The position numbers and the translations under genes were made by a program. From Marivita sp. (GTDB taxonomy: Bacteria > Pseudomonadota > Alphaproteobacteria > Rhodobacterales > Rhodobacteraceae): a DNA stretch of 50,840 nt. Under the pieces are notes generated by a model. It was not told where the DNA came from, did not search any database, and worked only from the letters and a program-made list of their open reading frames with translations. Positions 1 through 8,305 of this stretch are shown here, piece by piece. The first letter of the stretch is position 1, and every line of letters begins with the position of its first letter. The DNA lies in contig NZ_JAEPMO010000008.1 in assembly GCF_017643905.1 (NCBI RefSeq), forward strand, positions 1 to 50,840, in the 5' to 3' direction.

Positions 1-60
1 ACAATCACCCCGGAACAATTGGAGCTCTTCGACACCCTCGATATACCAAAACCCGCTTGA
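1..60 (+). CDS. 3' end of an unidentified protein-coding gene (partial)
   Basis: The first 60 bases read without interruption in frame 1 and end in TGA at 58-60, giving a 19-residue tail with the sequence TITPEQLELFDTLDIPKPA. The acidic, Leu/Pro-containing tail looks like the C-terminus of a normal protein, but it is too short to assign. About 160 bases of AT-richer non-coding sequence follow before the convergent stop of the next gene. Given the neighbours it may belong to the same surface-polysaccharide locus, which is only inference. Confidence 0.4.
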   Translation, partial: TITPEQLELFDTLDIPKPA

Positions 61-221
61 TCCCTTCTCGGTAGTCACACAATGGCAGACCTGGCCATAA
101 CAATATCAATCACTTAGACGATTTGCTGTCGAACTTGGCTAAGCCGCGTTCTCGATCTGTGACAGTGCATTCTGTCAAGAATACGTCCGATTTGAGGGGA
201 TTGTTTATCAAATGAAGGCGA

Positions 222-2330
222 TCAGAACCCGAACAGATTGGCTTTCCCGATCGCCTCTTCGATGAAACGGGCCTTATCCTGTTCCGGTTTCCACCCCAAT
301 TCCGTCTTCGGTTTGGTGTTCACGAAGGGCGAAAGATGCGCCCGGCTTTTCCAATCCGCAAGCGAAGGCCGGGTCAACCCACGCCGCCGCAACGCATAGA
401 CCTTCAGCACATGTTTGACCGCATCCGCCGCCCAGAACAGCGTCAGGTTCCCGGTACTGACCCTGATCTTCGCACCCAACGATTTGTGGATCGCATCGAA
501 ATAGCCTTTGCCCGATAGCATCGGTTCCCCGATCAGGTTGTAGCTTTGCCCAACCGCATTCGGGTGTTCGCCCATCAGGATCAAACCCTCGGCCACATCG
601 TCGATCAGGACGAAGGGCAGGATGTTCAACCCATTGCCCCAGATGCGCACAGCGCCCGCGCCATGCCAGCGGCCGATGCCCCAATGCTGCAAAGGTCCGC
701 CATGCCCGACCACGATACCCGGACGCGCGATGACCAAGGGCAATCCATCCCGTCGGTGCATCTCCATCAGCCGTTTTTCGCATTCCGCTTTGGACCGCGC
801 GTACATGTTTCGGTCGCTCATATCGTCCGGGAAGGCCAGGTCTTCGGTGATCTTCTGCTCCGGGGAGGACATGTCATAGCTGGCGATCGTACCTGTATAG
901 ACCAGCCGCTTGACCCCGGCTTCCTGACAGGCCTCGGCAATGCGAACGGCCACACCAACATCATGCTCCAGCGCCTCGTCCCACGTGCCTTCCAGTGACC
1001 GGGCCAGATTGTAGACGACGTCGATGCCTTGCATCGCCTCGACCAACGCCGCCTTGTCGTAGAGCGAGACTCCGACCGTTTCGACCTCGTCTGGCAGGTC
1101 AGGGAAGGGGCCGAAGCGACCCCGACTCAGAACGCGCACATCCTGCCCTTTGGCCACAAGCGCGCGGGTCAGCGCACGACCGATGAACCCGGTCCCGCCA
1201 ATCACCATCGCAGTCGGCTTCGGATCGCGAGTCTTTGCCTTGGGCGGGGCGGCTTTCAACTGATCTGCCGGGATGAGCGCCAACGCCTGATCCAGCGCTG
1301 TCATCACCTTGACTGCGCTCTCGCCCGAGAAGCGCGCATCCGGCGCTTTGTCGGTGCGCAACGCGTCATAGATCGCCGCATCCATCCCCTGAAAGCTCAG
1401 CGCGTAAGGGGATTTGCGGTTCAAGGAAAGCACCTGAGTGAACGTATTGCCAAGCCCTTCGCGCAGGTGCTGCCAAGACAGGTCCAACTTCCGCCGCAGC
1501 GGGTTCAACACCAGATCGGACGCATTCTCGCGTTCGACCACCAGCGTATCCGCAGCAAAATCCAGCCGCGCCCGACCGGACGACCCCCGCAGGGTCAAAG
1601 ACCGGTCGTCAATCGTTTCGACCATGGAAATGGTCAACGTCACATCCACATCCCCGGCCTGCGCCATGATCCGCCACGCCTGATGGCGGGTGTCGTCCCC
1701 CGGCAGATCAACGGGTTTGGACAGATGGACGGACTGGATGTCTGGCACCCCGAAGAGATCGACAATGAAACCCATCAGGTGCGGCCCAAGCTCCAGAAGC
1801 AGGTTCTTTGGCTCGCGCAGCAACCAGATGCCGAATGGTCCCGACCGCAACGGTGCAAGCGGCAGACACCAATGTACCTCGGCCACGGAAACGCGTCCCA
1901 GTTCCCCACGCGCCAACATACCCTTGAGCCGGTCATAAGACGGCAGCCCCATGAAGTTGTGACCGGCATGGAACCGCACACCGTGTTCCTGTGCGACTGC
2001 CTCGATCTCGGCGGTCTCTGCCGCTGAGGTTGCCACCGGCTTTTCCACCAGCACGTGCATCCCGGCCTTGAGGCACTGGATCGCCAGCGGGTGATGCAGA
2101 TGCGGCGGCGTCAGGATATGAACCGCATCGCAGACCTTGGCCTCGATCAGGTCGGCCACGTCCCCAAAGGCCCGCACGCCAAGCCCCTCGGCCAAGCCCT
2201 TGGCTGCAGCCTCGGACGGATCACAAACAGCGGTGATCTCGACCCCATCGGTCGCCCGCAATGCATCCGCGTGCCAGCTTGCGATATACCCGGCCCCGAT
2301 CAGACCAACGCGAATTTTCGAAGACGCCAT
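222..2330 (-). CDS. Gfo/Idh/MocA oxidoreductase fused to SDR-type NAD-dependent epimerase
   Basis: This is a two-domain cytoplasmic enzyme of 702 residues. Residues 1-350 are a Gfo/Idh/MocA dehydrogenase with a Rossmann GAGYIA at 12-17 and the family EKP motif at 96-98. After a Pro/Lys-rich linker (about 360-373), residues 374-702 form an extended SDR domain with GGTGFIG at 378-384 and the catalytic pair Tyr510/Lys514 in YARSK. Both halves look intact, so the protein could carry out two NAD(P)-dependent steps on a sugar or sugar nucleotide; the substrate is unknown. It is the last gene of a leftward operon, 13 bases after the GT2 gene. Each half resembles a separate enzyme further upstream in the same operon (a Gfo/Idh protein and an epimerase), so the fusion may duplicate or succeed those activities. 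Confidence 0.9.
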   Translation of the reverse strand: MASSKIRVGLIGAGYIASWHADALRATDGVEITAVCDPSEAAAKGLAEGLGVRAFGDVADLIEAKVCDAVHILTPPHLHHPLAIQCLKAGMHVLVEKPVATSAAETAEIEAVAQEHGVRFHAGHNFMGLPSYDRLKGMLARGELGRVSVAEVHWCLPLAPLRSGPFGIWLLREPKNLLLELGPHLMGFIVDLFGVPDIQSVHLSKPVDLPGDDTRHQAWRIMAQAGDVDVTLTISMVETIDDRSLTLRGSSGRARLDFAADTLVVERENASDLVLNPLRRKLDLSWQHLREGLGNTFTQVLSLNRKSPYALSFQGMDAAIYDALRTDKAPDARFSGESAVKVMTALDQALALIPADQLKAAPPKAKTRDPKPTAMVIGGTGFIGRALTRALVAKGQDVRVLSRGRFGPFPDLPDEVETVGVSLYDKAALVEAMQGIDVVYNLARSLEGTWDEALEHDVGVAVRIAEACQEAGVKRLVYTGTIASYDMSSPEQKITEDLAFPDDMSDRNMYARSKAECEKRLMEMHRRDGLPLVIARPGIVVGHGGPLQHWGIGRWHGAGAVRIWGNGLNILPFVLIDDVAEGLILMGEHPNAVGQSYNLIGEPMLSGKGYFDAIHKSLGAKIRVSTGNLTLFWAADAVKHVLKVYALRRRGLTRPSLADWKSRAHLSPFVNTKPKTELGWKPEQDKARFIEEAIGKANLFGF

Positions 2331-2343
2331 CCGTCTTTACCTC

Positions 2344-3312
2344 TTACTTGTATTCGATGATGCGCATCTGCGCATTGTTCAGGCGCCGCCAGTGAAAGCG
2401 GATCATGCCGATGACATTCGGAAACTTGGACAAGGTGAGGTACACCGCATGCGCGCGCGCCTCCTCTTTCGGCAAGCCTTCGGCGACCAAGCCACGCGTG
2501 GTTTTCCAATAGGACAGTGCGTAAAGACCGAAAATCAGAACCGGCATCGCGGGCGAAGACAGCGTTCCGACCACAGCCACAATCGGCAGGAGCAACCCAT
2601 AGACCCAGCCGCGCTGCCGTTCGCGCACGAAATAGTCGGGATGCAAATGACCCACCTGCGCAAACCCATGCCCGGTGCGTTCGGCCCGTTTCCACCATTG
2701 GCTAAACCGCATCATGTTTGCATCATGCCCGGCCATCGGCTCGGCAATGCGCACCAGCCGCCACCCCGCCTTGCGCAGCCGCGTGCAGAACTCATCATCC
2801 TCGGCAGCGATCACGCTGGGATTGAACCCACCCACCTCTGCAAAGGCTTCGACACGCACCATCATGTTGCCGGGGCAGGTGAGGATCTCTCCCGCCGGAC
2901 GTGACCACTCGACGTCGAACATCTGGTTGAACACACTCGCATCGCGCCGCATCTCGCGCTGCTGACCGGTGACCAGCGCAAGATCGGTTTCGGACCGCAA
3001 CCTTGCCTCGGCCTTGTCAAGCCAGCCATCGGCCATGATGCAATCACCATCAAGGAACTGCACCACATCGGGCGGATTATCCTCCGCCATCAATGCAGCG
3101 AACCCTTCGTTGCGCGCACGGGCGGCGGTGAAGGGCACGGACATATCGAGCTTGACCACGACGGCCCCTGCCTGTTCCGCATTGACCACGCTTTGGTCGG
3201 TGGAGCCGCTGTCTACATAGACCATGCGCCGCGCCTGTGGCGCGACTGAGGCCAGCGACCGGACCAGTTTCTGCCCCTCGTTTCGCCCGATCAGAACGAC
3301 ATCGACACTCAT
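2344..3312 (-). CDS. Family 2 glycosyltransferase, membrane-associated
   Basis: A GT-A fold glycosyltransferase of 322 residues that should transfer a sugar from a nucleotide donor during surface-polysaccharide assembly. The nucleotide-binding DSGSTD is at 34-39 and the metal-binding DGD at 88-90. A hydrophobic segment near residues 250-285 suggests attachment to the inner membrane. The start overlaps the stop of the upstream GT4 gene by four bases (ATGA), which implies translational coupling within the operon. The donor and acceptor cannot be told from the sequence. Confidence 0.9.
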   Translation of the reverse strand: MSVDVVLIGRNEGQKLVRSLASVAPQARRMVYVDSGSTDQSVVNAEQAGAVVVKLDMSVPFTAARARNEGFAALMAEDNPPDVVQFLDGDCIMADGWLDKAEARLRSETDLALVTGQQREMRRDASVFNQMFDVEWSRPAGEILTCPGNMMVRVEAFAEVGGFNPSVIAAEDDEFCTRLRKAGWRLVRIAEPMAGHDANMMRFSQWWKRAERTGHGFAQVGHLHPDYFVRERQRGWVYGLLLPIVAVVGTLSSPAMPVLIFGLYALSYWKTTRGLVAEGLPKEEARAHAVYLTLSKFPNVIGMIRFHWRRLNNAQMRIIEYK

Positions 3313-4565
3313 GACATTGCCTCTTCTGACGGTCGCAAGTGCGGCACGAGACGGCCTTCGCCATAAGCGACGATCAGCTCCGACAACCAGCGCGCTTCCT
3401 GTGCCGCGTCATACTCCGCGACCACCTTGGCCCGTCCAGCCGCGCCATAGGCCTGACGCAGGTCCGCATCCGACAGCAACGCATCCAGCGCCTTGGCAAA
3501 GGCGTCTACATCGCCCGGCGGCACAAGGCGACCGCTCGCGCCATCTTCGACCAATTCAGGAACACCGGCGATGCGCGTGGTCAGAACGGGCACCTGTGAT
3601 GCCATCGCCTCCATCAACACGACGGGCACACCTTCGGCAAAGCTGGGCAGGACGAAGACATCCGTTTGTGCGAGTTCCTCGGCCACTTCGGCCTGGGATT
3701 TGTATCCCAGAAAGACGATGCGGTCCTGCAAGCCCCGCTTGGCAACCTCCGCTTCCAGCGCTTTGCGGTCCGGCCCGTCGCCGACAAGGCGCAGCGTCAG
3801 GTCAGGGTAGGTCGTGGCCAATCGCGCCACGGCGTCGATCAGGATCGGCACGCCTTTGACGCCGGCCAATCGCCCGACAAAGAGCGCCCGCAAGCCGGTT
3901 CGAACCGGCTTGGGCGCGTACCGGGACGGGTCCACGCCGCAATGCACGATGTGCAACTTGTGCCAATGTTGCGCGTCCGCAAAACACATGAGTTGCGACC
4001 GACAGAAATGGCTGATGCACGACACAAAGGCTGCTCGAGCAGCCTTTTCGTCGATCCGCCAATGGTGCGGCTCGAAAAAGATGTCGGGCCCGTGGATCGT
4101 AAAGCTCCACCGCAGCCCTGACAGTTCACCCGCCAGCATCGCCACCGTGCACGACGCCTTTGCAATGTGGTTGTGCAGATGGGTCACGCCCTCGTCTGCC
4201 AGCTTGTCGGCAAGCACTCCGGCCTCGACGAAATAGATCAGGTTATACAGCCGCCCCTTGATACCTTTCGGTGCGGTCCGCCACGCCAACCCAAGCGCCG
4301 ACAGGTAGCGCCCCGGCGTTTTCATCCACCGCCAATGTGCCTTCAGCGTGGTTTTCGGATTGCGCACCGCGTCCAACACCTTGAACGTGCGCGCATGTTC
4401 CTCGCGCTGTTCCGGGCCGACGAGGTGTTCCGCGCCGGTTGTCCGGATCGAACACGTTAAAACCTCGTGCCCCAGCGCGCGCAGATTGGCGACCTCGCGC
4501 TGGATGAACGTGTCGCTCGCGCGGGGGTATTCGCCGGTCAGATAAGCGATCTTGGGCAGGGTCAT
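3309..4565 (-). CDS. Family 4 glycosyltransferase
   Basis: A GT-B fold glycosyltransferase of 418 residues. The N-terminal half has the EYPRASDTF(I)QRE region typical of GT4 enzymes (about 12-24). The C-terminal half contains FVGRL at 229-233 and an E-x7-E motif (Glu311, Glu319) used in nucleotide-sugar binding. The ATG at 4565 is preferred over an open frame extending to 4724, because it forms an ATGA overlap with the upstream epimerase stop and places the conserved N-terminus directly after the start. The likely role is adding a sugar to a lipid-linked polysaccharide intermediate; the specificity is unknown. Confidence 0.9.
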   Translation of the reverse strand: MTLPKIAYLTGEYPRASDTFIQREVANLRALGHEVLTCSIRTTGAEHLVGPEQREEHARTFKVLDAVRNPKTTLKAHWRWMKTPGRYLSALGLAWRTAPKGIKGRLYNLIYFVEAGVLADKLADEGVTHLHNHIAKASCTVAMLAGELSGLRWSFTIHGPDIFFEPHHWRIDEKAARAAFVSCISHFCRSQLMCFADAQHWHKLHIVHCGVDPSRYAPKPVRTGLRALFVGRLAGVKGVPILIDAVARLATTYPDLTLRLVGDGPDRKALEAEVAKRGLQDRIVFLGYKSQAEVAEELAQTDVFVLPSFAEGVPVVLMEAMASQVPVLTTRIAGVPELVEDGASGRLVPPGDVDAFAKALDALLSDADLRQAYGAAGRAKVVAEYDAAQEARWLSELIVAYGEGRLVPHLRPSEEAMS

Positions 4566-5494
4566 GTCGCAGCCTCCCACGCAGGAGAGGGGTCTGGCAG
4601 AGTGATCCAAGAAGGCAGGTCGAATTTGTAAGTCATGGGCATCAGCCGTTGCCTCAGGACCGGTGCGCGCAACAGGCCGGGCAGACGGGACGCCAAAGGT
4701 GTCAACACGCGCGCGAGGGTCCAAAGAAACCCGAGAGGAAGCGGAAGAACCAGTTTCGGCCAGCCGCTTTCTTGAAGCTTTGCAATCACTTGCCCTCGCG
4801 TCGGCAAAGAGGGATCAACCAGTGTGATCGTGTCCCGAAGCCGATGCGCAGTCGCTCGCACAAGCGCTGCGGCGCATCTTTGGACATGACACATCGGCAA
4901 TGGATCGCCAGACGCAGCGCGGAACAAAGCCGGTCCTGCACCAATGCCCAGATGCGCGTTCCAAAGGTGGTCCGCATCATACACGATGCCCGGCCGTACC
5001 ACCGTGACAGAGTCAATACCGGCCTTTGAAACTAGGCTCTCCTGCTGGGCCTTCGCATCCGAATAGGCATCGCGCGCGGTATCTGTGGTCACAAGCGGTG
5101 TTGTGACGGTCACCGCTGCGCCAATCGCCACTTTGGACGTGTCATACACCGCCAGCGAACTGGCCAGCGTGAGGTGACCAATACCGGCCTTCTTCATGGC
5201 TGCGATCACGTGTTCGGTGCCCGCAAGTGTCAATCGCGCATGATCATTCGCATCGCCGGACATGGCGGCGGCGAGGTGGATGACCGCGTCACATCCCGTC
5301 ATGGCCGATACAAGCGACTCCACGCTGTCCCGTACGGTCAGGTCAACCGAAACGTACGTTACACCCGTACGGTTCGCGCCGATGCGCCTCTGCACTGCCA
5401 CAACCTCCAGCCCCACGTCCAGCGCAGCGTCGACAGTGGCGCTCCCGATGAACCCCGAGGCGCCGGTGATGAGGACTCGTTTCACCGCGCCCAT
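4562..5494 (-). CDS. NAD-dependent epimerase/dehydratase (extended SDR)
   Basis: An extended short-chain dehydrogenase/reductase of 310 residues. The NAD-binding GASGFIG lies at 11-17, directly after the first strand, and the catalytic pair is Tyr144/Lys148 (YSDAK). Enzymes of this family interconvert or reduce nucleotide sugars. Its place between a Gfo/Idh oxidoreductase and two glycosyltransferases supports a role in making an unusual sugar for the polysaccharide. The start overlaps the upstream gene by 13 bases and the stop overlaps the downstream GT4 start by four. Confidence 0.88.
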   Translation of the reverse strand: MGAVKRVLITGASGFIGSATVDAALDVGLEVVAVQRRIGANRTGVTYVSVDLTVRDSVESLVSAMTGCDAVIHLAAAMSGDANDHARLTLAGTEHVIAAMKKAGIGHLTLASSLAVYDTSKVAIGAAVTVTTPLVTTDTARDAYSDAKAQQESLVSKAGIDSVTVVRPGIVYDADHLWNAHLGIGAGPALFRAASGDPLPMCHVQRCAAALVRATAHRLRDTITLVDPSLPTRGQVIAKLQESGWPKLVLPLPLGFLWTLARVLTPLASRLPGLLRAPVLRQRLMPMTYKFDLPSWITLPDPSPAWEAAT

Positions 5495-6609
5495 GGCATT
5501 GGCTCCATCGGATCACAGCGGGTGGTCATGGCTTGTGCGCCAGAGTGTTCGCCCGCGTTCTGCATCGCCAGCTTGACCTCGGTCATGTGCAAGGCAAAGT
5601 CGTTCGACAGGCGGGACGGGCGACCTTCGCGGAGCGCATCCAGCATTTCTGAAGGTCCGAGCATGAAGTTCATCGCAGCCGCGCCCCAGCGTTTGACCTT
5701 GGGATGGGTCTGTTGGCCGAGCTTGATGGTTTTCGGGAAGGGCGATTCCATCAGGCGGCGGCGGATCGTCATGCGTTTGGCAAAGGTGACTTTGGCGGAA
5801 TTGTCCCACGCCGCCTTGCAGGCCAGAACGCCGCCATCGCCGACGATGCGGATCTGGTGATCATGCGGGGCTACGATGGAGCAGGTGAGCCGCGTCATCG
5901 GCCCGTCTTCAAAAAACAGCGTGGCAACCGACAGGTCCGGCGCATATGGCCCGGTGCCTTCCTTGCCGGGAATGGTCTCAGCCGACGCCGCCACCACGGT
6001 GCGCACCGATCCAAACCACGAGATCAGCCAGCCAAGGTAGTAACCCGCGTGTTCGAGCGTACAGCCGACGCGGAATTCATCCTCGAACGGCCAAGGTGCG
6101 CCGGATTCGGAGATCCATTTCTTGTAGGCGGCCTGCGGCACAAACCCGTCGTCCAGTTCGGCATAGATGGCGCGAGGTGTTCCGGCGATACCGGTGCGCA
6201 GCGCATGACCCAAGGTTTGCGCGGCCTCACCCAAGACGCTGCAGGGGGCGGACGCAAGCATCAACCCGGCGGCTTCCGCCTGCGCATGCAAGGCCTTGGC
6301 GTCCTCGACCGTCATAGCCAGCGGCTTTTCGGAATAGGTGTGGCATCCGGCGGCAAGGCTGGCAGAGTTCACTTCGAAATGCGCAGACGGATTCGTGAGG
6401 TTGAGCACCACGCCATCGCGCGGGTGTTGGTCCAGCAATGCGTCCATCGACGCCACTGAGGGCACGTTCCAGAATGTGCAGAACTGCGCCAGACGTTCGG
6501 GGTTCTTGTCGTAAACACCGGCCACGGTGATTTCGTCCATCGCCTGAAGCGACCGCATATAAAGATCGGCCACAAAGCCACAGCCGATGATCGAGACAGT
6601 CCCGTTCAT
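5482..6609 (-). CDS. Gfo/Idh/MocA family oxidoreductase
   Basis: An NAD(P)-dependent sugar oxidoreductase of 375 residues with a Rossmann GCGFVA at 9-14 and the conserved EKP at 94-96. It is the first gene of the leftward polysaccharide operon (this gene, epimerase, GT4, GT2, fusion protein). The ATG at 6609 is chosen; a TTG four codons upstream is in frame but gains nothing. The 265-base gap to the divergent WecG-type gene must hold promoters for both directions. The exact substrate cannot be inferred. Confidence 0.88.
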   Translation of the reverse strand: MNGTVSIIGCGFVADLYMRSLQAMDEITVAGVYDKNPERLAQFCTFWNVPSVASMDALLDQHPRDGVVLNLTNPSAHFEVNSASLAAGCHTYSEKPLAMTVEDAKALHAQAEAAGLMLASAPCSVLGEAAQTLGHALRTGIAGTPRAIYAELDDGFVPQAAYKKWISESGAPWPFEDEFRVGCTLEHAGYYLGWLISWFGSVRTVVAASAETIPGKEGTGPYAPDLSVATLFFEDGPMTRLTCSIVAPHDHQIRIVGDGGVLACKAAWDNSAKVTFAKRMTIRRRLMESPFPKTIKLGQQTHPKVKRWGAAAMNFMLGPSEMLDALREGRPSRLSNDFALHMTEVKLAMQNAGEHSGAQAMTTRCDPMEPMPWAR

Positions 6610-6863
6610 GCCGCGACCCAATAGGATGTGCGACCGTAGGCCGAGGCTCGGACGATACGGAATCGGTTACAGTTCACGGGCTGCTCATGTGCTTCTGTGC
6701 GTCTTTTCGCAGGGCTTAGACCATCCAATCATGGTCATATTTCGACAAACGTCGGGTTTCTCGTGTGTCTTAGGATAATTTTTGCCGGAATGTCTTGATT
6801 TTGCGGCGGCGTGGCCGCGATTTGGCCGCATGATGCATGTAGACATCCCCGAATTGACGAATG

Positions 6864-6869
6864 AGGAGG
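6864..6869 (+). promoter_or_regulatory. Strong Shine-Dalgarno deciding the start of the WecG/TagA-type gene
   Basis: AGGAGG lies five bases before the ATG at 6875. The in-frame upstream candidates (TTG 6782, ATG 6830 and 6833) have no comparable site, and the extra N-terminal residues would not resemble the family. Confidence 0.7.
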
Positions 6870-6874
6870 CGCTT

Positions 6875-7660
6875 ATGCGCTTTTGGGGCGAAGCCTTTGA
6901 CGTGACCGTCAACGTACCCGATTGGGTCGCTCTCGAGCGGCACATCTCTTCGCGTCTGCGCGTTGGTGAAGGGTTTTCACTGGCGACAATCAATTTGGAC
7001 CATTTGGTAAAATTGCGTCAGGATCAACGCTTTCGGGATGCCTACGCCGCGCAGGACCTGGTGGTGGCCGACGGCAATCCCATTGTCTGGATGTCAAAAC
7101 TGGCCGGACGCCCGGTGTCGTTGATCCCCGGCTCTGATGCGATTCTGCCACTGGTGCGGATTGCTGCGGCGCATCGCAAGACGCTGGCCTTGGTGGGAAG
7201 CACGGATGAAACCCTCGCTGCGGCGAAGGCGTATCTCGAACGTGAAGTGCCCGGCACGCAAATTGTCGCAGCGATTGCCCCTCCCATGGGATTCGACCCG
7301 ATGAGTGCTTCGGCCGATGCGGTTCTGGATGCGTTGTCCAAAGCAAAGGCAGACATTGCCTTCCTCGCCCTTGGCGCCCCCAAGCAGGAATTGTTTGCCG
7401 CCTACGGACGAAACAAGCTGCGAAATGTCGGCTTTATCTCAATCGGTGCGGGGCTGGATTTCTTTTCTGGTGCACAAGTGCGCGCGCCCGCTTGGGTGCG
7501 GGCGATTGCGATGGAATGGCTCTGGCGCGCGTTGTCTCAGCCGGCCCGGCTGATCCCGCGCTATGCGAAATGCTTTGCGATCCTGCCGTCGGAAATCGCC
7601 CACGCTTTGAAACTGCGCTATGGGTCTGTTTCCACCCGGCCCGCGCCGGAAGGTGAATAG
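6875..7660 (+). CDS. WecG/TagA/CpsF family glycosyltransferase
   Basis: A 261-residue glycosyltransferase of the GT26 (WecG/TagA/CpsF) family, which adds a sugar such as ManNAcA or ManNAc to a polyprenyl-linked intermediate at the inner face of the membrane. The family signatures seen are ATINLDH near 37-43, VADGNPIVW near 64-72, and a later LGAPKQE. The start follows a strong ribosome-binding site and gives a length near the family norm. It is transcribed divergently from the oxidoreductase/glycosyltransferase operon and most likely serves the same polysaccharide. Its stop lies six bases from the convergent ABC ATPase stop. Confidence 0.9.
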   Translation: MRFWGEAFDVTVNVPDWVALERHISSRLRVGEGFSLATINLDHLVKLRQDQRFRDAYAAQDLVVADGNPIVWMSKLAGRPVSLIPGSDAILPLVRIAAAHRKTLALVGSTDETLAAAKAYLEREVPGTQIVAAIAPPMGFDPMSASADAVLDALSKAKADIAFLALGAPKQELFAAYGRNKLRNVGFISIGAGLDFFSGAQVRAPAWVRAIAMEWLWRALSQPARLIPRYAKCFAILPSEIAHALKLRYGSVSTRPAPEGE

Positions 7661-7666
7661 ACCCGG

Positions 7667-8305
7667 CTAGTCCAACCGATGAACGCGGCCGCCCGCTGCT
7701 TCGGCATCGGCGTGATCATGTGTGACCAGAAGCACCGGCAACCCTTTGGCCCGCGCCTGATCGAACACCAGCGAACGCACCTGATCGCGCCGTTCGGTGT
7801 CGAGCCGCGAGAACGGTTCGTCCAGCAACAACGCCTTCGGCGCAGAAAGCAGCATCCGCATCAGCGCGACACGCGCTTTCTGACCGCCGGACAATGTTTC
7901 GGGGTCACGGTCGGAAAACCCGCCAAGCCCGATATCTTCAAGAGCCGCCGCAATCTGTCGGCCGCGCTCGATCCGGCATTTGACCGAAGCACGCAATCCG
8001 AAGGCAAGGTTTTCGCCCACCGACAGATGTGGGAAAAGCAATTCGTCCTGAAACAGGATACCCACGTGCCGCTGCTCTGGCGCGAGGTTGGTGATGTCGG
8101 TGTCGTTCAGAACAACCCGCCCCTTGGCCTCGAATGCCGGGGCAAGCGTGCCTATGATGTAAGACAGCAGCGTGGATTTACCCGAGCCGCTGGGACCCAT
8201 CACGGTCAACACCTCACCGGGGGCGACGTAATCCGAGATATCGACCAACGTCCGCCCATCCCGGCGGATCATCACATGGTCAAGTGTCAGTCCGGGATCA
8301 GGCAT
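7667..8305 (-). CDS. ABC transporter ATP-binding protein, YnjD-like
   Basis: The ATPase of an ABC importer, 212 residues long. Walker A (GPSGSGKST) is at 37-45, the signature LSGGQ at 138-142 and Walker B LLLDE at 159-163. The ATG at 8305 is chosen because the open frame upstream lies inside the permease gene and adds an Arg-rich, non-family extension. It overlaps the permease stop by eight bases and is the last gene of the substrate-binding, permease, ATPase operon. Gene order, the short ATPase and the fused permease together match the YnjBCD type. Confidence 0.88.
   Translation of the reverse strand: MPDPGLTLDHVMIRRDGRTLVDISDYVAPGEVLTVMGPSGSGKSTLLSYIIGTLAPAFEAKGRVVLNDTDITNLAPEQRHVGILFQDELLFPHLSVGENLAFGLRASVKCRIERGRQIAAALEDIGLGGFSDRDPETLSGGQKARVALMRMLLSAPKALLLDEPFSRLDTERRDQVRSLVFDQARAKGLPVLLVTHDHADAEAAGGRVHRLD

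Noticed and set aside
6741-6779. Sigma-70-like promoter (TTCGAC ... GATAAT) upstream of the WecG-type gene
   Set aside because: The spacing between the two hexamers is about 27 bases, too long for a normal promoter, and no better pair was found.
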